A stretch of 64,000 nucleotides of DNA from Vigna angularis (lineage: Eukaryota; Streptophyta; Magnoliopsida; Fabales; Fabaceae). Every line of letters starts with the position of its first letter. Position 1 is the first letter of the stretch. A model generated the notes under the pieces. That model was not told the DNA's origin, made no database searches, and saw only the letters and a list, made by a program, of their open reading frames with translations. The stretch is taken from positions 12,061,001 through 12,125,000 of the forward strand of contig NC_068976.1 in NCBI RefSeq assembly GCF_016808095.1, in the 5' to 3' direction. Of the stretch, positions 50,682 through 63,170 are shown in pieces. Position numbers and translations under genes: made by a program.

Positions 50682-53600
50682 TCAAGTAAGAGATCTCCCA
50701 GCCCACTCTCGTTCTCGTCTCTTTTGTTTGGCCATCATCCTATTAAACTTTTCTTTCCCCTTTTCCAGAAGAGGGTCGTGCACAACATAATCATTTGGGT
50801 CCTCATTACGTGACATGCGGTCCTGCACGTTTACAAGAAAATTACAGGCAATGTGTAAGGGTGTAAGAAAGGAGCGATGTGATTTATATCAAAGAGGAAC
50901 CAGTTGCAGTTATAACATATATCTTAGAGCACGAGGATATTTATTTCAATAGAATTGTCTAATTTCAAAGATTTTCTTCATGTATGGAGAAGCAATTTTC
51001 AGATTATTTCTCTGACAACTGGACAGATGAAAATGAAAAGACAGGTAAAACACATAATTTGGATGGGAAATAAAATGATTTTGAAATCCAGAGTTTATAC
51101 AGCCCATATAGAAGAAATGCGAAGAGAAAACTCACCTTGCCAGACTCGGGGGTAAATTTTAAACTGACACCTTTCCAGTCAGACAAATCCTCATTTTTAA
51201 CATCTTCAGATTCGCTAGCTGGGAGTGTCTCCTTTGCTGCTAAAGAATTCTTAAATTTTTGAAGTTTAGCCAGAACCTAAAGGTAGAGATACAAAGGGAA
51301 CAATGTTACTCGGGAAAAGTACTTGAAAACACAAGCATATTATCACAAAAAAACCCTTAAACGACTAAAAATTTAGAAACAAAGCATTAACCCCATAATC
51401 CGTAAGGTTCAGACATTAACAAATGTTCATTTAACTGTCAATCTTGTTTATATAGAAATTTTGAGTCAACTACTCTTACATGCCATAGTAAATCATTAGT
51501 CAGGTTATCATTTCCTTTCAATTATATTTTTTATAGTCTAGAATGCTCAAGAACACAAGCAGGAAAAAAAAAACTACAAAGGAAATAAGGAAACATAAAA
51601 TAAAACAATCAAAACATACTTCATCTTCGCGCCCTTGAAGTCGGCGTTTCTTCTGCTTCTGCAATTGTCTTCCTCTCTCAGTTTCATTTAATAGTTGCAG
51701 ATCTGCATCTGCATTAGCCATTCGCTCAGCTCTTGCTTCAGATCCCACTCCCTTTTTCTTCATGGACAGCTTTTCCACCTTTGGTTGATCCTCATCAACA
51801 CTAGCAGCATTGGACCTAACAAGTAGACAGTCAACCATTTACTTAAGTTTAGACCAATTACAAAATGTTTGAATAATCACACAAGCCACAAAACAAGCTT
51901 GCATATGCAGAAAATCCAATAGATACAAAAAACATCTACTTGGAAATCCAAGCAAGCAAACTTCATAGGCAATAGGAGGCTAACAAAAAGCCACTTTAAA
52001 ATATTTCTTTGGCAGCTAATGGATAAGATTATATATCTTCTTTAAATAAATGATAAACACTAGCAGTATAACCAGCAATCTTTCAAATGCCAGAGCACAA
52101 TCGAGGCACAGTAACTTGATTACAGTGGATTTCTCAGGTAATGAAGCCCTGGGTTAGGAATCTCCATATTGTTTAAGGAAAAATGTCAAACGTCAGAATG
52201 ATATCCATATGAAGTACAGACATGCATGTGCATATCCTGGGACTATGGACTTGGAGAATTGAACTACAGACTAGTTAGTAAAAATTATCCTTTTTGTATG
52301 AAACTAGGAAAAAAACATGCAAGCACAATATGTTTTCATTGCACAGGCATGGTTCCTAATGTGAACAAAATGTGATATGCATCTTAGCACAACCATCTAA
52401 TAATTTCCTCTATGACTCACCTTGGGTCCCCACCATGGCCACAAGTTGAATGGCTTTGTTACCAAGTATGCTACATAGGGAATATAGAGCATGTAAGGGG
52501 CTACAAGCTCCCCATAATGAGCCTAATAGTATATCATTCTTGTTTCACAACAATATTTTACAATTTAAAAGAGCCGAAATTTTTCTATAACGTTATGTAT
52601 CATTGCCATTCAAAATATCCACAATGGCACTTTTGTGGCAACAGATAAAACAAATACTCGAGCTCTAAATGTTGCCATAGAATTTCAAAGACGGATAGTT
52701 TTACCTTAGTGCTGACGTATCATGATTCTCTGGAATGGATCTTCCTGCTGATTAAGAAAACAATGATGAGTCTTGGCAATACAAAAAATATTTTGAATAA
52801 GAATAGTACATAAAAAGAAGGGAAATTATAAAATGTTCTAAGGGATCAACAGCTTAAATCTTAGTAAGCATAACCATTACTGCATTCACAAATAAGACAA
52901 ACTTCTGCCATAGATTTATAAAATAAAATAGATCTCCATTAACATAAATAATTACTGCATTTACAAATAAAACAAACTTCTGCAAAAGATTTATAAAATA
53001 AAATACATCTCCATTACCATTTTTGATTAAATTAAATGAATGTTGTCATTTTATTTGCTCTTGTAATGCAAAAAGTAGCGAACATTCCCCCCAAGTGTTG
53101 AGAACACGAAAAGGTATTTCATAATTTACAATCAACTTAAAAGATCCAATATACTATAAGCAGTTGCAAAGTGTCTCAATCAATTGTTCCTGCAACTATT
53201 AGCATCTTCTAACCATTTTGTCCCTTGTTAAGACTACCATTTTTATTATACACGATTAGTATTTTTATTCCATTTGACAGGTCCTACATGTCACTTCTAC
53301 AACTCGATTCTTCCACACACCATGCCTTTCAAAATTTTCGCTATTACATGTTCCTTATATTCGTGTTGGTGCAACAAGCATTTCGAAAAGAGTGAGAGTT
53401 TAATTTCATACATCAAAAGTATCTCTCTCCTATGTTTTGTTTTGAAAATTTACAGATAGGGTTCAGAAGAAGGAAGTGGCCTAGTTGCTAAATAATTTAT
53501 CTTCTGTTGGAGATGAAGAAGGAATAAACATGGCAGCCTGACAGTAACTGTGGTAGCATAATGTCACAGCTATAAGATCATTGAACCTTGCATGAGTAGA

Positions 53601-56600
53601 ACATGAAAGGCTTCCTAGATCAGAGGTTGAGATGTTACAACTAAGAAACTGCAATATATAGCAGCCTGACAGTAACTGTGGTAGCATAATGTCACAGCTA
53701 TAAGATCATTGAACCTTGCATGAGTAGAACATGAAAGGCTTCCTAGATCAGAGGTTGAGATGTTACAACTAAGAAACTGCAATATATAATATAATATAAT
53801 ATAAATTGAATACAACTTGACGTACCTTTTTGCAACTTAGGCTTCGGAGGGAGATCACCCAACTCCTTCCTCTTTTTGAGTATCTGCATGCGCATTCTTG
53901 AATCAAAATCTGCTTCATCATCATCACTGGAATCAAGACGAGCAATGTTACCAGGTGCTGAATCTTTCTGAGGCTCTTCTTTCTTTGCGTTAAGTGTCTC
54001 CCTAACAGACAGCTGCAAATCTCTTCTTGATGCACTCTGCAAAATAAATACAAGCAATTTATGTTTGTGACAATTTGAAGTAACATTTGTGTTGTTAGTT
54101 TCCATTGAAATATGAGCTTTCAGGTTGAAATTATCAAATGATTATGTCACATGGGGACTCTTGGAGCTGTAAGCCAAAGCAGCAACCACAAATAATTAAT
54201 AGATAAAGCACTAAAAATTACAATTATCAGGTAAGTGTTATACTATAGGAACAGAAGAAATACTATAAGAAAGGTCTTATTACCAATTCACTATCAGGTG
54301 TTTCTTCCTTTAGAAGACGAGGATCGTTCAAGACATCATGACTGCTCTTAATCTTTTGCTTCACTGACGCCAATTCCTTTTCCTCTTCTTCAGCTTCTTC
54401 CCCAAATGAAAGCAAGTTTAATTTTCTGTAATCGAATTTACAAATCAATAAAAAACATGCTGCTTAGAAAGTAAGCATTCTGTATTGAGTTCTAAGACAT
54501 TTTTCTTCAACAGGAGGTTGAACTTACTTTACACCTTTCTTCTTTGGTTCTTTACTTTCAGTATCAACTCTAGATTCAGTTCGAGATTTCTGAAGTGTTC
54601 TTGGAACAATATCTTCAAATGGATTCCATAACACCTAAGATAAGTATATTAAGATGAAATTAGTGAGGATTAATTATCTGCACTGGACACAAACTACAAT
54701 GTTTTAGCAATACCAATCAAAAGCACAACTAACCTCGACTGATAAAATTTTTGGCGGATCTAAAGGCCGGTCATTCTTATCAGTTTCAACTTCACCCAGT
54801 CTCAAAAGATTATACATTGTATCTCCTGTCACCTGAAGTCAAATAGCAGTGAGAACAGCCAATCATCCTTAAATATCACAAACAGAAAGTTTTACTTCAT
54901 CATAACTGCAATTGGATTCTTTAGGGATTTTTTCACTTGACTGTGGTGATATGGAAGGCAAGGACTCCGTAGACGTCCTTACAAATAAAGGAAAGAAATC
55001 CTTGACCAGAACTACATTTTGTATGCAGACGTAGCTAACTGAGTGTCTGACTCTATTGGTCATAGTTCCCTGTTGTTGTGGCCAGTGCTCATTTGCACAT
55101 ATGTGAATCAACCCAAAAAACAAGGAAAGGATGCCTCCCAGGGGCATACGAGAATGATTTGAGCCGTATTAAGAGAAAGTATCATGTACTTGGCTTTATT
55201 TTTTCAGGTGGGGGAGGAAGTGAAGTGGTGGACCTACCCATCCCAACCAGCGATATGCTGGGATTGATGTTTTCTGTTTGCAATTTCACATATTTCATTT
55301 TGTTTTCACTTTGTCCCCATTTTCAAAAGTGTAGCAAATCAAAGAACACAACCTTTCATTGTTTTCAATTTTATTTTCTATCTCACCATTTCTTATACTT
55401 ATCTTTGAAAACAAGAAGTAAAGCAAAAAAATACGTGACACTACATAATTAAAAGTGAAAACAGACAATAAAAACAGAAATTTTCCTTGGAAAGAACTCC
55501 TCTTACTTTTCCAAAAATGGTATGCTTGCGATCAAGCCAGTCACAACGATCGAGAGTGATGAAAAACTGACTTCCATTGGAATTTGGAGATCCAGCATTT
55601 GCCATCGCAACTATTCCTCTGTGCTTGAATTTTAAACGAGAATGAAACTCATCAGCAAAAACACCACCATAAATGCTTTCACCTCCTACAATAACAGCAA
55701 CAAAACAATTAGTTTTTTTGATAAAAGACCCACTAAACAATCAGAAGAATCACAAACAAAACAGTATCCACAATTCACATAAATCAGCTAGTAACAATAG
55801 AACAGAACAAATATGATTATGGTATGTATGGAAACTAGTGAATCACATTTAAAAAATCATGCAAACCAGGAGTTAAAGCTACTCTCTGGTGTGTTGGAAA
55901 ACCATGGTGGAACACTGCAGTTTCCTTAAATCAATGCAAAACCAAACCCTATTCATGGTGGAAAGTATTAGAATTGATTTTCCCTACTATTAGACTTTAC
56001 TTCAGTAAAAAGACAATATTTGTTTACTGTTACGAAAAATTGATTTTGCCTCCAAACCTCAGCTCTACTATAAGTGATATAAGTAGCTTCTACTTTAGAT
56101 TGAAAAACTTGTCAGAATAACTCTTACATCAAACTTGTCTTCAGATAAAAACGCATCCCAAAGCAACCTAAAGTTGCTTTAAGTTATAATCAATTATGAA
56201 TCAAGACGTAAGGGTTTGTTTGGATGAGTTTCTCCATAAGTTCATCCTAAGAGAGAAAAATAAGGAAACACTCATTAGTTTCTCTAGAAGCTAAAATTAA
56301 CTTATGCACATGTTACAAATAAAAATTTAAAGAAGCTATATAGGGAACTTTTACAAGTTATGCATAAGTTAATTTTAGCTTATGAAAATGCTAATGTCAA
56401 ATTTTCCTCTATTTTACTTTTGTGGAAAGAACTTATGGAGAAACTCATCCAAACAAGTCTTCAACGTGCATATATTTAACTAAACTCCGCTAACTAATAA
56501 TTTCAACACCATTTCAACGTGATTCCAAATAATCCAACCACAAATCTAAAATCATTAAAGTGATAAAAAAAACAGCTTCCGCTTTAGATTGAAAAAGTTA

Positions 56601-57300
56601 CACTAAATTTTACATCAAACTTGCTTTCAGAGAAAAAAACGCATCCAAATCAATTTAACCTGTATTTCAATGTGATCCTGGATTATCTAATACAATATGT
56701 AAAAACACTTTAAAGTGTTAAAAAGATAGCTAGTTGCTTTCGGTTGAAAAAATTTACATTATATATTACATATCCTAACATAAATCAACTTAACTAGTAT
56801 TTCAAAACAATTCTGAATACTCTAACACACATTAAAGCAATACTGCTCTAGATTGAAAACGTATACACTATGTTTTACATTTTGCATCAAATTCGCATTC
56901 AAGAAAAAGCTTATCCAAGCACAGATCAATTCGCTCCAACTTCCATTTTAACTATAACTAAGCCAATTAACCAAAAAAAAATTCATATAAAATCAATTAA
57001 GCAAACGCTCACTCATAGTTTTACAACCAATCACGGAGAAACAAAAGCGGAAGGGTGCAAATTAGAGCGCGTGGACTCACCGGTGCCGGAGCCGGTGGGG
57101 TCGCCACCTTGGACGAGGAAGTCCTTGATGACGCGGTGGAAGATAGTGTCGTCGTAATAGTTTTCGAGGCAGAGCTGCACGAAGTTCCTCACGGCTTTTG
57201 GAGCCTCCTTCGGCCATAGCTCGATGTCCAAAGGTCCGCGCGTGGTGCTCACTACCACTTTCCCCTTCGTCGGAGGTTCTAGAACGTAAACCGACGACAT
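50682..57300 (-). CDS. CYP57: Cyclophilin-type peptidyl-prolyl isomerase CYP57 / CWC27 homologue, ten exons
   Basis: Exons: 57300..57081, 55685..55507, 54832..54734, 54634..54528, 54425..54284, 54036..53826, 52744..52705, 51815..51620, 51276..51136 and 50822..50682. All have GT-AG borders and phases join, giving 491 aa. The N-terminal cyclophilin domain (about 12-170) shows FHR 54-56 with the catalytic Arg, [12 protein letters not shown] from 64, [15 protein letters not shown] 101-115 and Trp123 in [12 protein letters not shown]. Animal CWC27 lacks that Trp, so this copy is predicted to keep proline isomerase activity. The rest is acidic/basic and coiled-coil-rich ([30 protein letters not shown]) and ends in AKQKRRERE. 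The family is nuclear and joins spliceosomes around activation. Intron 6 begins right beside a perfect 128-bp tandem duplication, and intron 1 (1.4 kb) holds an array and a MITE. Confidence 0.92.
52745..52750 (-). promoter_or_regulatory. CAGCAG tandem splice acceptor before CYP57 exon 7
   Basis: The minus strand reads CAGCAG|GAAG. Using the downstream AG gives Gly-Arg; using the upstream one inserts one Ala codon and keeps the frame. Exon 7 is only 40 bases. Confidence 0.55.
52876..53017. repeat. Imperfect tandem duplication, 75-bp unit, in CYP57 intron 6
   Basis: Two copies starting ATTACTGCATT at 52876 and 52951 share ACAAACTTCTGC and AGATTTATAAAATAAAAT, with several substitutions. Older than the 128-bp duplication in the same intron. 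Confidence 0.85.
53533..53788. repeat. Perfect tandem duplication, 128-bp unit, beside the donor of CYP57 intron 6
   Basis: Copies at 53533..53660 and 53661..53788 are identical by eye. They begin GCAGCCTGACAG and end GCAATATATA. The second copy ends 37 bases inside the intron from its 5' splice site. The identity suggests a very recent event or an assembly duplication. Confidence 0.95.
56085..56965. repeat. Degenerate tandem array of about 130-160-bp units in CYP57 intron 1
   Basis: A unit containing GATTGAAAAA, TTACATCAAACTTG, AAAACGCATCCAAA and a following ATTTCAACGTGATTCC-type segment recurs about four times (around 56098, 56588, 56742 and 56853), with growing divergence. The MITE at 56212..56461 has inserted between the first two units. 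Confidence 0.65.
56212..56461. mobile_element. Fold-back MITE in CYP57 intron 1
   Basis: Perfect 28-base terminal inverted repeats at 56216..56243 and 56429..56456 (TTGTTTGGATGAGTTTCTCC and on). An inner pair AGCTAAAATTAACTTATGCA and TGCATAAGTTAATTTTAGCT is also inverted, so most of the 250 bases can fold back. No coding. The target duplication is not clear. Confidence 0.85.
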
Positions 57301-58849
57301 CTTCGATTGTTTCGATCGCGTAACCACCACCAGCACCGCCAACGACGAGGATAACTGTGTGTGAGGGTTTTGGTTTTGGTTTGGATTTCAGAATCAAATC
57401 GATTCTTTGTTCTTAGCACTCCCAATTCTCTTTTCTTATTATTTATTTATTTATTAAACAAATAATATAGTTTTTCAGCAAATTAGTTCCTCAATGAAAT
57501 GTTAAGAATAATTTCTTTCCGTCGAAATAAATCAAGAATAAAATTTTTATGGTATTTTCAATTAGAATTAATTAAAAGGCCTTTTTTACATAAAAAAAGT
57601 CTTTAATTTTTGAAAATAGTGACTATTCTTTTAAATTTCAAACTAAAATTATAGTTAAAAATTTAAGATTTGAATTTTAAAGGATTTACTAAATACTAAG
57701 TCATAATTATTGAAATACTTTTATAAATATAAATATAAAGATTTTATGTAATTTATAAAAATAAATAATAGATATTATGTGAGATTCCTCAGAAGATTAA
57801 GCTTGATTTAAATATTTATTTAGTCTTTATTTTCGTTAATTTTGTTTAGTATAGGATTTTTTTTTATGTTTAATGTGGTTACAAATTTCATAATTTATGT
57901 TCAATTTAGTTTTTTTTCATAACATTGTCTAAATAGTTAATGATATACTATACTTATTGACAATGTTTGAACAAGTTGTTGGTTTTTTGCTTACATGGTC
58001 ATCCTGCACAATTGTTTACATTGCCATGCGACGTTGTCATCAAACCACGTTGTCAACCACCATTGGAGTCATCACCGAAGCAACATCGTTCCTCCACCAC
58101 AGAGACACATAAGATTCCACCACCATCACAAGTGCAACACCAACTAGAAGGAATCACAAACCACTTCATGCCTTTAACACAAAATGCGAATCCATCTTCT
58201 TGAAGTCCTTAATCGCAAACCACACCTAGCACAAATCCATAATCAAACCACCACGAGACAAAAACAACAACGAACCACCAACAAAACGTGACAGCAACGC
58301 AAATAACAATTCAACCACCGTAGAACCCTAAATCATAAAACCCCAGATTGTGAGACGCATTTCACGATTTAGGGTTTTGCTGGTGTGTCCCCTTTGTGTG
58401 CATTGTTGATTGACATGGTGTTGTTCGTTCTTGCAGGTTCAGTGATGGAGCACGACGTGGGTTGTTGTGTTCAGACAAAATCGTCTCTCATATTTTGAAG
58501 TTTAGCCAAATAACATTAAACGAAATAAGAATTTGAAATATCATAGGTAGAAACATAAGCATTAGCTTCGAAATCCCCATCAATAGAAGAGTCTTAGGAA
58601 AACACTTAGGATTGTAGAAAACACAGAAGCACCTAAGTCAAAACATCCAGACGCAATACTAAACGACTAGTTGGAGCACAAGTTGTTAAATTATATTAAT
58701 TTAAGAATTGGTTCATGTAATGTAAAGTATAACTTTGATGTAAAGATTCTAATGCGATGATTATTAGAATATAAGGTATTAAAGTTATAGGCATTATTTT
58801 AGAGTTATTAAAATCAATCCCTCTCTTCTCACTTCAATAAAGCGCATTT
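57301..58849. other. 5' flank of CYP57 and a possible MULE-like segment
   Basis: About 57301..57430 is the leader and promoter side of CYP57. From about 57805 the text GATTTAAATATTTATTTAGTC loosely resembles the terminus at 63969..63995 read inversely. 57965..58500 is richer in C and G, with CCACCA-type repeats and an 11-base inverted pair AACCCTAAATC (58324) and GATTTAGGGTT (58366). These could be the left part of an element interrupted by the Copia copy, but that is unproven. No gene was recognised. Confidence 0.35.
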
Positions 58850-59185
58850 TGGTATTTTATTAAAGTTGGTTAAATATCATAAAAGAGGAAAAATGTTTTA
58901 CTTCCGTGGACACATTAAGTTTTTGAAAAGTAAAAGAGAAAAGTAACGTTCTCAGGAAAGAAAAAGAAACTGTGACTTTGACAGAGAAAAACATCCTTGG
59001 CAATTTTTATATCATCAAGAAAGCATTAAAGAGGAGTAAGAGAAGGGAGAACAATTGATAGGAAAGAACTATACAATGGATCCAGGTAAGTTCTCTTCTA
59101 CTATGTATGTGAGAATAGTGAGTATCATGAAAATTCAAGATCCTGTGTGTTTTTCATTCAATTGAAAATTAAAGAATTGCTTACA
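58850..59185 (+). repeat. 5' LTR of Copia element 2
   Basis: 336 bases, partner of 62835..63170 at about 95% identity by eye, followed by the primer-binding site. Confidence 0.92.
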
Positions 59186-59187
59186 AG

Positions 59188-59200
59188 TGATATCAGAGCC
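59188..59200 (+). other. Primer-binding site of Copia element 2
   Basis: TGATATCAGAGCC follows the 5' LTR after two bases. It differs by one base from the usual tRNA-Met-complementary TGGTATCAGAGCC. Confidence 0.85.
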
Positions 59201-59744
59201 AGGTTCTGAATTTTATGATTCTCCATGAATGGTAATTTTCTCAATTTTTTGAAACCCTAATTTTTTTTTAATTATAAAATTTAGGGATTTTAATTTTTTA
59301 GATGTTTATATTAATTAATTTTTTTGGCATGAAAGAAAATTTCAATTCACTGTTACGTGAATTTGATCAAGGAAGCCACAAGTCTTTTTAATTTTGGTTG
59401 TCACACAACTTTATTGTTGTGACACTATTCTGACAGTAAAGCAATTTTACTGTTGCACTTATGTTAAATTCTAAAACTGTGCATTAAATGGAAATCAAAT
59501 GTGAATTAAAAGTTTGAAGGTTACAAATGCTTTTAATGTTTTGTTTTATGAATTATACGTAATTGTTAATTAAACTTAGACGAAGGAAATTCAATTAAGT
59601 TGAATTTCGAATGAGTTATAATTCTAATCAAAATTAAAAGTTTTATTAATTCCGTTGTTCTTTTAAATTGCTCATGTTATGGTGTTTTGAATCCAAAAAC
59701 ACTGTTAGGAGAATGTATATGCATTATTTTGAAATACCATTGAA

Positions 59745-60765
59745 TTTTGATGACTGGGATGTATGTATTGATTATATTAAGGGTAAATAAAAAAAAGCAC
59801 GTATCAAAATATCCCGCCACAAGAAGTAGTTAACTTCTTGAGTTAATACACATTGATATTTGTGGTCCTTTTGACGTTGAATCTTGGAGTGGTGAAAAAT
59901 ATTTTATCTCCTTTATTGATGACTTCTCACATTATTGTTATATATATCTATTACATGAAAAATCTCAATCAGTGAACGTCCTTGAAATGTTCATAAATGA
60001 GGTGGAAAGACAATTAGATATAAAAGTAAAAGTAGTAAGATTTGATAGAGGTAGTGAATAGTATGCTAAAACTGATGAAAGTGGACAATATCCAGGTCCA
60101 TTTGCAAAGTATCTTGAAAGTCGGGGTATATGTGCACAATATACAATGCCCGGTACACCACAACAAAATGGTGTAGCAGAAAGGCGAAATCGTACTCTTA
60201 TGGGTATGGTTAGGAGTACGTTAAGTCATAGTAATATTCCTTTATCTTTGTGGATGTATTCATTAAAGACTGTTGTATATCTGCTTAACAGGGTTCCTAG
60301 CAAAGCAGTTTCTAAAACTCCTTATGAACTATGGACTGGAAGGAAACCCAGTTTAAGACATCTTCATGTTTGGGGTTGTCCGGTAGATGTAAGGTTATAC
60401 AATCCACATGAAAAGAAGCTTGATGCAAGAACCATTAGTGGCTACTTCATCGGTTATCCTAAAAAATCAAAGGGATATAGATTTTATTGCCCTAACCATA
60501 GTACAAGAATAGTTGAATCTAGAAATGCTCGGTTCATTGAAAATGGACAATTTAGTGGGAGTGAGGAATCACGAATAATAGACATTCAAGAGCATACTGA
60601 TAGTGTTTCTACACCTATTGTCTCTTCTGAAGTTGTTATCCCTCTGGTTGTACCACAATCACACAACAAGTAGAGACAACAAGTTAATGTTTCAATCCCA
60701 CAAAATGAACATATAAATGTTGAGCCAATTGACAATGAGTAAGTCACAAATGAGCAATTCATAAA
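59745..60765 (+). pseudogene. Copia element 2: truncated integrase, broken
   Basis: Pieces in one frame include HTDICGPFDVESWSGEKYF and ISFIDDFSHYC, then a TAG at 60059..60061. The open part from 60146 has PGTPQQNGVAERRNRTL, with the catalytic Glu, and the LHVWGCPVDVRLYNP region. Stops at about 60671 and 60739 follow in the linker. The N-terminal zinc-binding part is absent. Confidence 0.88.
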
Positions 60766-60772
60766 TGAGCAA

Positions 60773-62472
60773 TTGATAGAGGAACCACAAGAAGCAACAT
60801 TAAGAAGGTCTGTAAGGCAGAAAAGACTTGCTATTTCGAATGATTATGTGGTTTACTCTGTTAAACATGAATGTGACTTAAGCATTGATGAGGATCCAGT
60901 CTCTTTCAGACAAGCCATGGAAAGTAATAATTCAGAGAATTGGTTGAATGCTATGAAAGAAGAATTAAAATCAATGGATAACAATAAAGTGTGAGATCTA
61001 GTTGAATTACCTAAGGGTTCAAAAAGAGTCGGCTGTAAATGGGTCTTTAAGACTAAACATAACTCAAAAGGCAATATTGAAAGGTATAAAGCTAGATTAG
61101 TCGCCAAAGGTTTCACTCAAAAGGATGGGATTGACTACAAAGAGACCTTCTCTCCTGTTTCTAAGAAGGACTCTTTGAGAATTGTTTTGGTTTTGGTGAC
61201 TCGTTATGATTTAGAGCTTCACCAAATGGATTTAAAGACTGCCTTTCTGAATGATGACTTAGAAAAGGAAGTTTATATGGACCAACTAGAAGGTTTTACA
61301 ATAACAGGAAAAGAAAATTTGGTGTTTAAATTGAAGAAATCAATATATGGACTAAAACAAGCTTCCCGACAATGGTATCTAAAATTTAATGATACCATAA
61401 CTTCATATGGTTTTGTAGAGAACACCGTTGACCGGTGTATATTTATAAAGATCAGTGGGAGTAAGTTTGTTATTTTGGTTCTATATGTTGACAACATTCT
61501 TCTTGCTGCTAATAATATTGGTATGTTACATGATGTAAAGAAGTTTCTCTCTAGTAACTTTGAAATGAAAGATATGAATGAGGCATCTTATGTGATAGGA
61601 ATAGAAATATTCCGTGATAGATCACAAGGATTGTTAAGTTTGTCTCAAAAATGCTATATTAACAAAGTGTTAGAGAGATTCAGAATGGAAAAATGCTCTC
61701 CTAGAGTAGTTCCAATTCAAAAAGGGGACAAGTTTAGTCAATGCAATGTCCCAAGAATGATTTGGAACGAAAGGCCATGGAGTCCATTCCTTATGCGTCA
61801 GTGGTTGGGAGTTTGATGTATGCTCAAACTTGTACTCGGCCAGATATCAGTTTTGCTGTTGGAATGTTAGGCCGATATCAAAGTAATCCCGGAATGGATA
61901 ACTGGAAAGATGCAAAGAAAGTTCTTAGGTACTTACAAGGTACCAAAGAATACATGCTCACCTATAGAAAGTCTAATCATCTTGAAGTGATTGGCTACTC
62001 GGATTTAGACTATGCTGGATGTGTGGATTCAAGAAAGTCTACATTTGGGTATGTTTATCTATTAGCTAGAGGAGCAATTTCTTGGAAAAGTGCAAAACAA
62101 TCAGTCATTACAACTTCCACCATGGAGGTTGAATTTGTGGCATGCTTTGAGGCCATGGTTCATGCTTTGTGGTTGCGTAACTTTGTATTGAGGTTTGGCA
62201 TTATTAACAGTATTGTTAGGCCAATAAGGATTTATTGTGATAATTCCGCAACTGTCTTCTTCTCTAAAAATGACAAGTACTCAAAGGGTGCTAAACACAT
62301 GGATTTGAAGTACTTGTTAGTTAAATAAGAAGTGCAGAAACATAGAGTGTTGATTGACCATATTGGTACGAATTTGATGATAGCAGATCCGTTAACTAAA
62401 GGACTACCGCCCAAAACTTTTATTGGCCATGTTGAAAGTATGGGCATTATGGATAAGTCAATATTAACATGA
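60773..62472 (+). pseudogene. Copia element 2: reverse transcriptase and RNase H, broken, YVDD altered to YVDN
   Basis: The RT region begins at about 60930. A TGA at 60992..60994 stands where Trp is expected. It continues through ARLVAKGFTQKDGIDYKETF and LDLELHQMDLK-type text to VLYVDNILLA, where the second catalytic Asp of YVDD (61484..61495) is Asn. A frame shift occurs near 61740. RNase H follows with YSDLDYAGCVDSRKSTFGYV and IYCDNSATVFFSKN. A TAA at 62326..62328 precedes the end segment ADPLTKGLPPKTF, and the final stop is at 62472. Confidence 0.9.
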
Positions 62473-62834
62473 TGATGTTATCTATCTATATGGATATGTA
62501 TAGTTATATGCTTGTACTGTCATGACACTTGTGAATTCAATTAAAGTTATGTTTCTCTTTATTTTATTGTTATCCACATTAAGTTATATACATGTATTAT
62601 TGATTGTGGTAACATGTTATATCTCTTGTAGAAATATGAAAGTTATAAGACTGATTAAAGTTATGTTGAGTTGGTTTGATTATGTGATACATGGAAGAAA
62701 TCTTGTCGTTCATGACTTTTGCCCGCCATGATCCGATCATTTCAATTCATATAAGGATGATGACTTGATAATTCTAATGAATGGTGCACACTTAAAGTTT
62801 AGTTTTAGATCTTCAAGTCATCACATGAACCAAG

Positions 62835-63170
62835 TGGTATTTTATTAAAGTTGGTTAAATATCATCAAAGAGGAAAAATGTTTTACTTCTGTAGACACGT
62901 TAAGTTTCTAAAAAAGTAAAAGAGAAAAGTAACGTTCTCAGAAAAGAAAAAGAAATTGTGACTTTGACAGAGAAAAACATTCTTGGAAATTCTATATCAT
63001 CAAGAAAGTATTAAAGAGGAGTAAGAGAAGGGAGAACAATTGATAGGAAAGAACTATACAATGGATCCAGGTAAGTTCTCTTCTACTATGTATGTGAGAA
63101 TAGTGAGTATCATGAAAATTTAAGATCTTGTGTGTTTTTCATTCAATTGAAAATTAAAGAATTGCTTACA
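62835..63170 (+). repeat. 3' LTR of Copia element 2
   Basis: 336 bases. The sequence just before it (CACATGAACCAAG) is not a good polypurine tract, suggesting that this edge has been altered. Confidence 0.9.

Larger units (their letters stand above)
58850..63170 (+). mobile_element. Ty1/Copia retrotransposon 2, plus strand, internally deleted
   Basis: Two 336-base LTRs (58850..59185 and 62835..63170) begin TGGTATTTTATT and end ATTGCTTACA. They differ at roughly 15 sites, so this copy is older than Copia 1. The primer-binding site follows the left LTR. Gag, protease and the start of integrase are missing; the internal region goes from about 550 bases of noncoding text straight into integrase. 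The rest of pol is present but broken. The flanks CATTT and CAAGT do not form a convincing target duplication. Confidence 0.93.

Noticed and set aside
53481..53815. Repeated open stretches ending in the same peptide
   Set aside because: They come from the 128-bp tandem duplication in an intron, not from a gene.
57077..57397. 106-codon minus-strand open stretch overlapping CYP57 exon 1
   Set aside because: It is a different frame of the same exon and gives an Arg/Pro-rich product; the cyclophilin frame has the motifs.
58324..58376. AACCCTAAATC / GATTTAGGGTT as interstitial telomere sequence
   Set aside because: Only one unit on each side and no tandem repetition; it is an 11-base inverted pair of unknown meaning.
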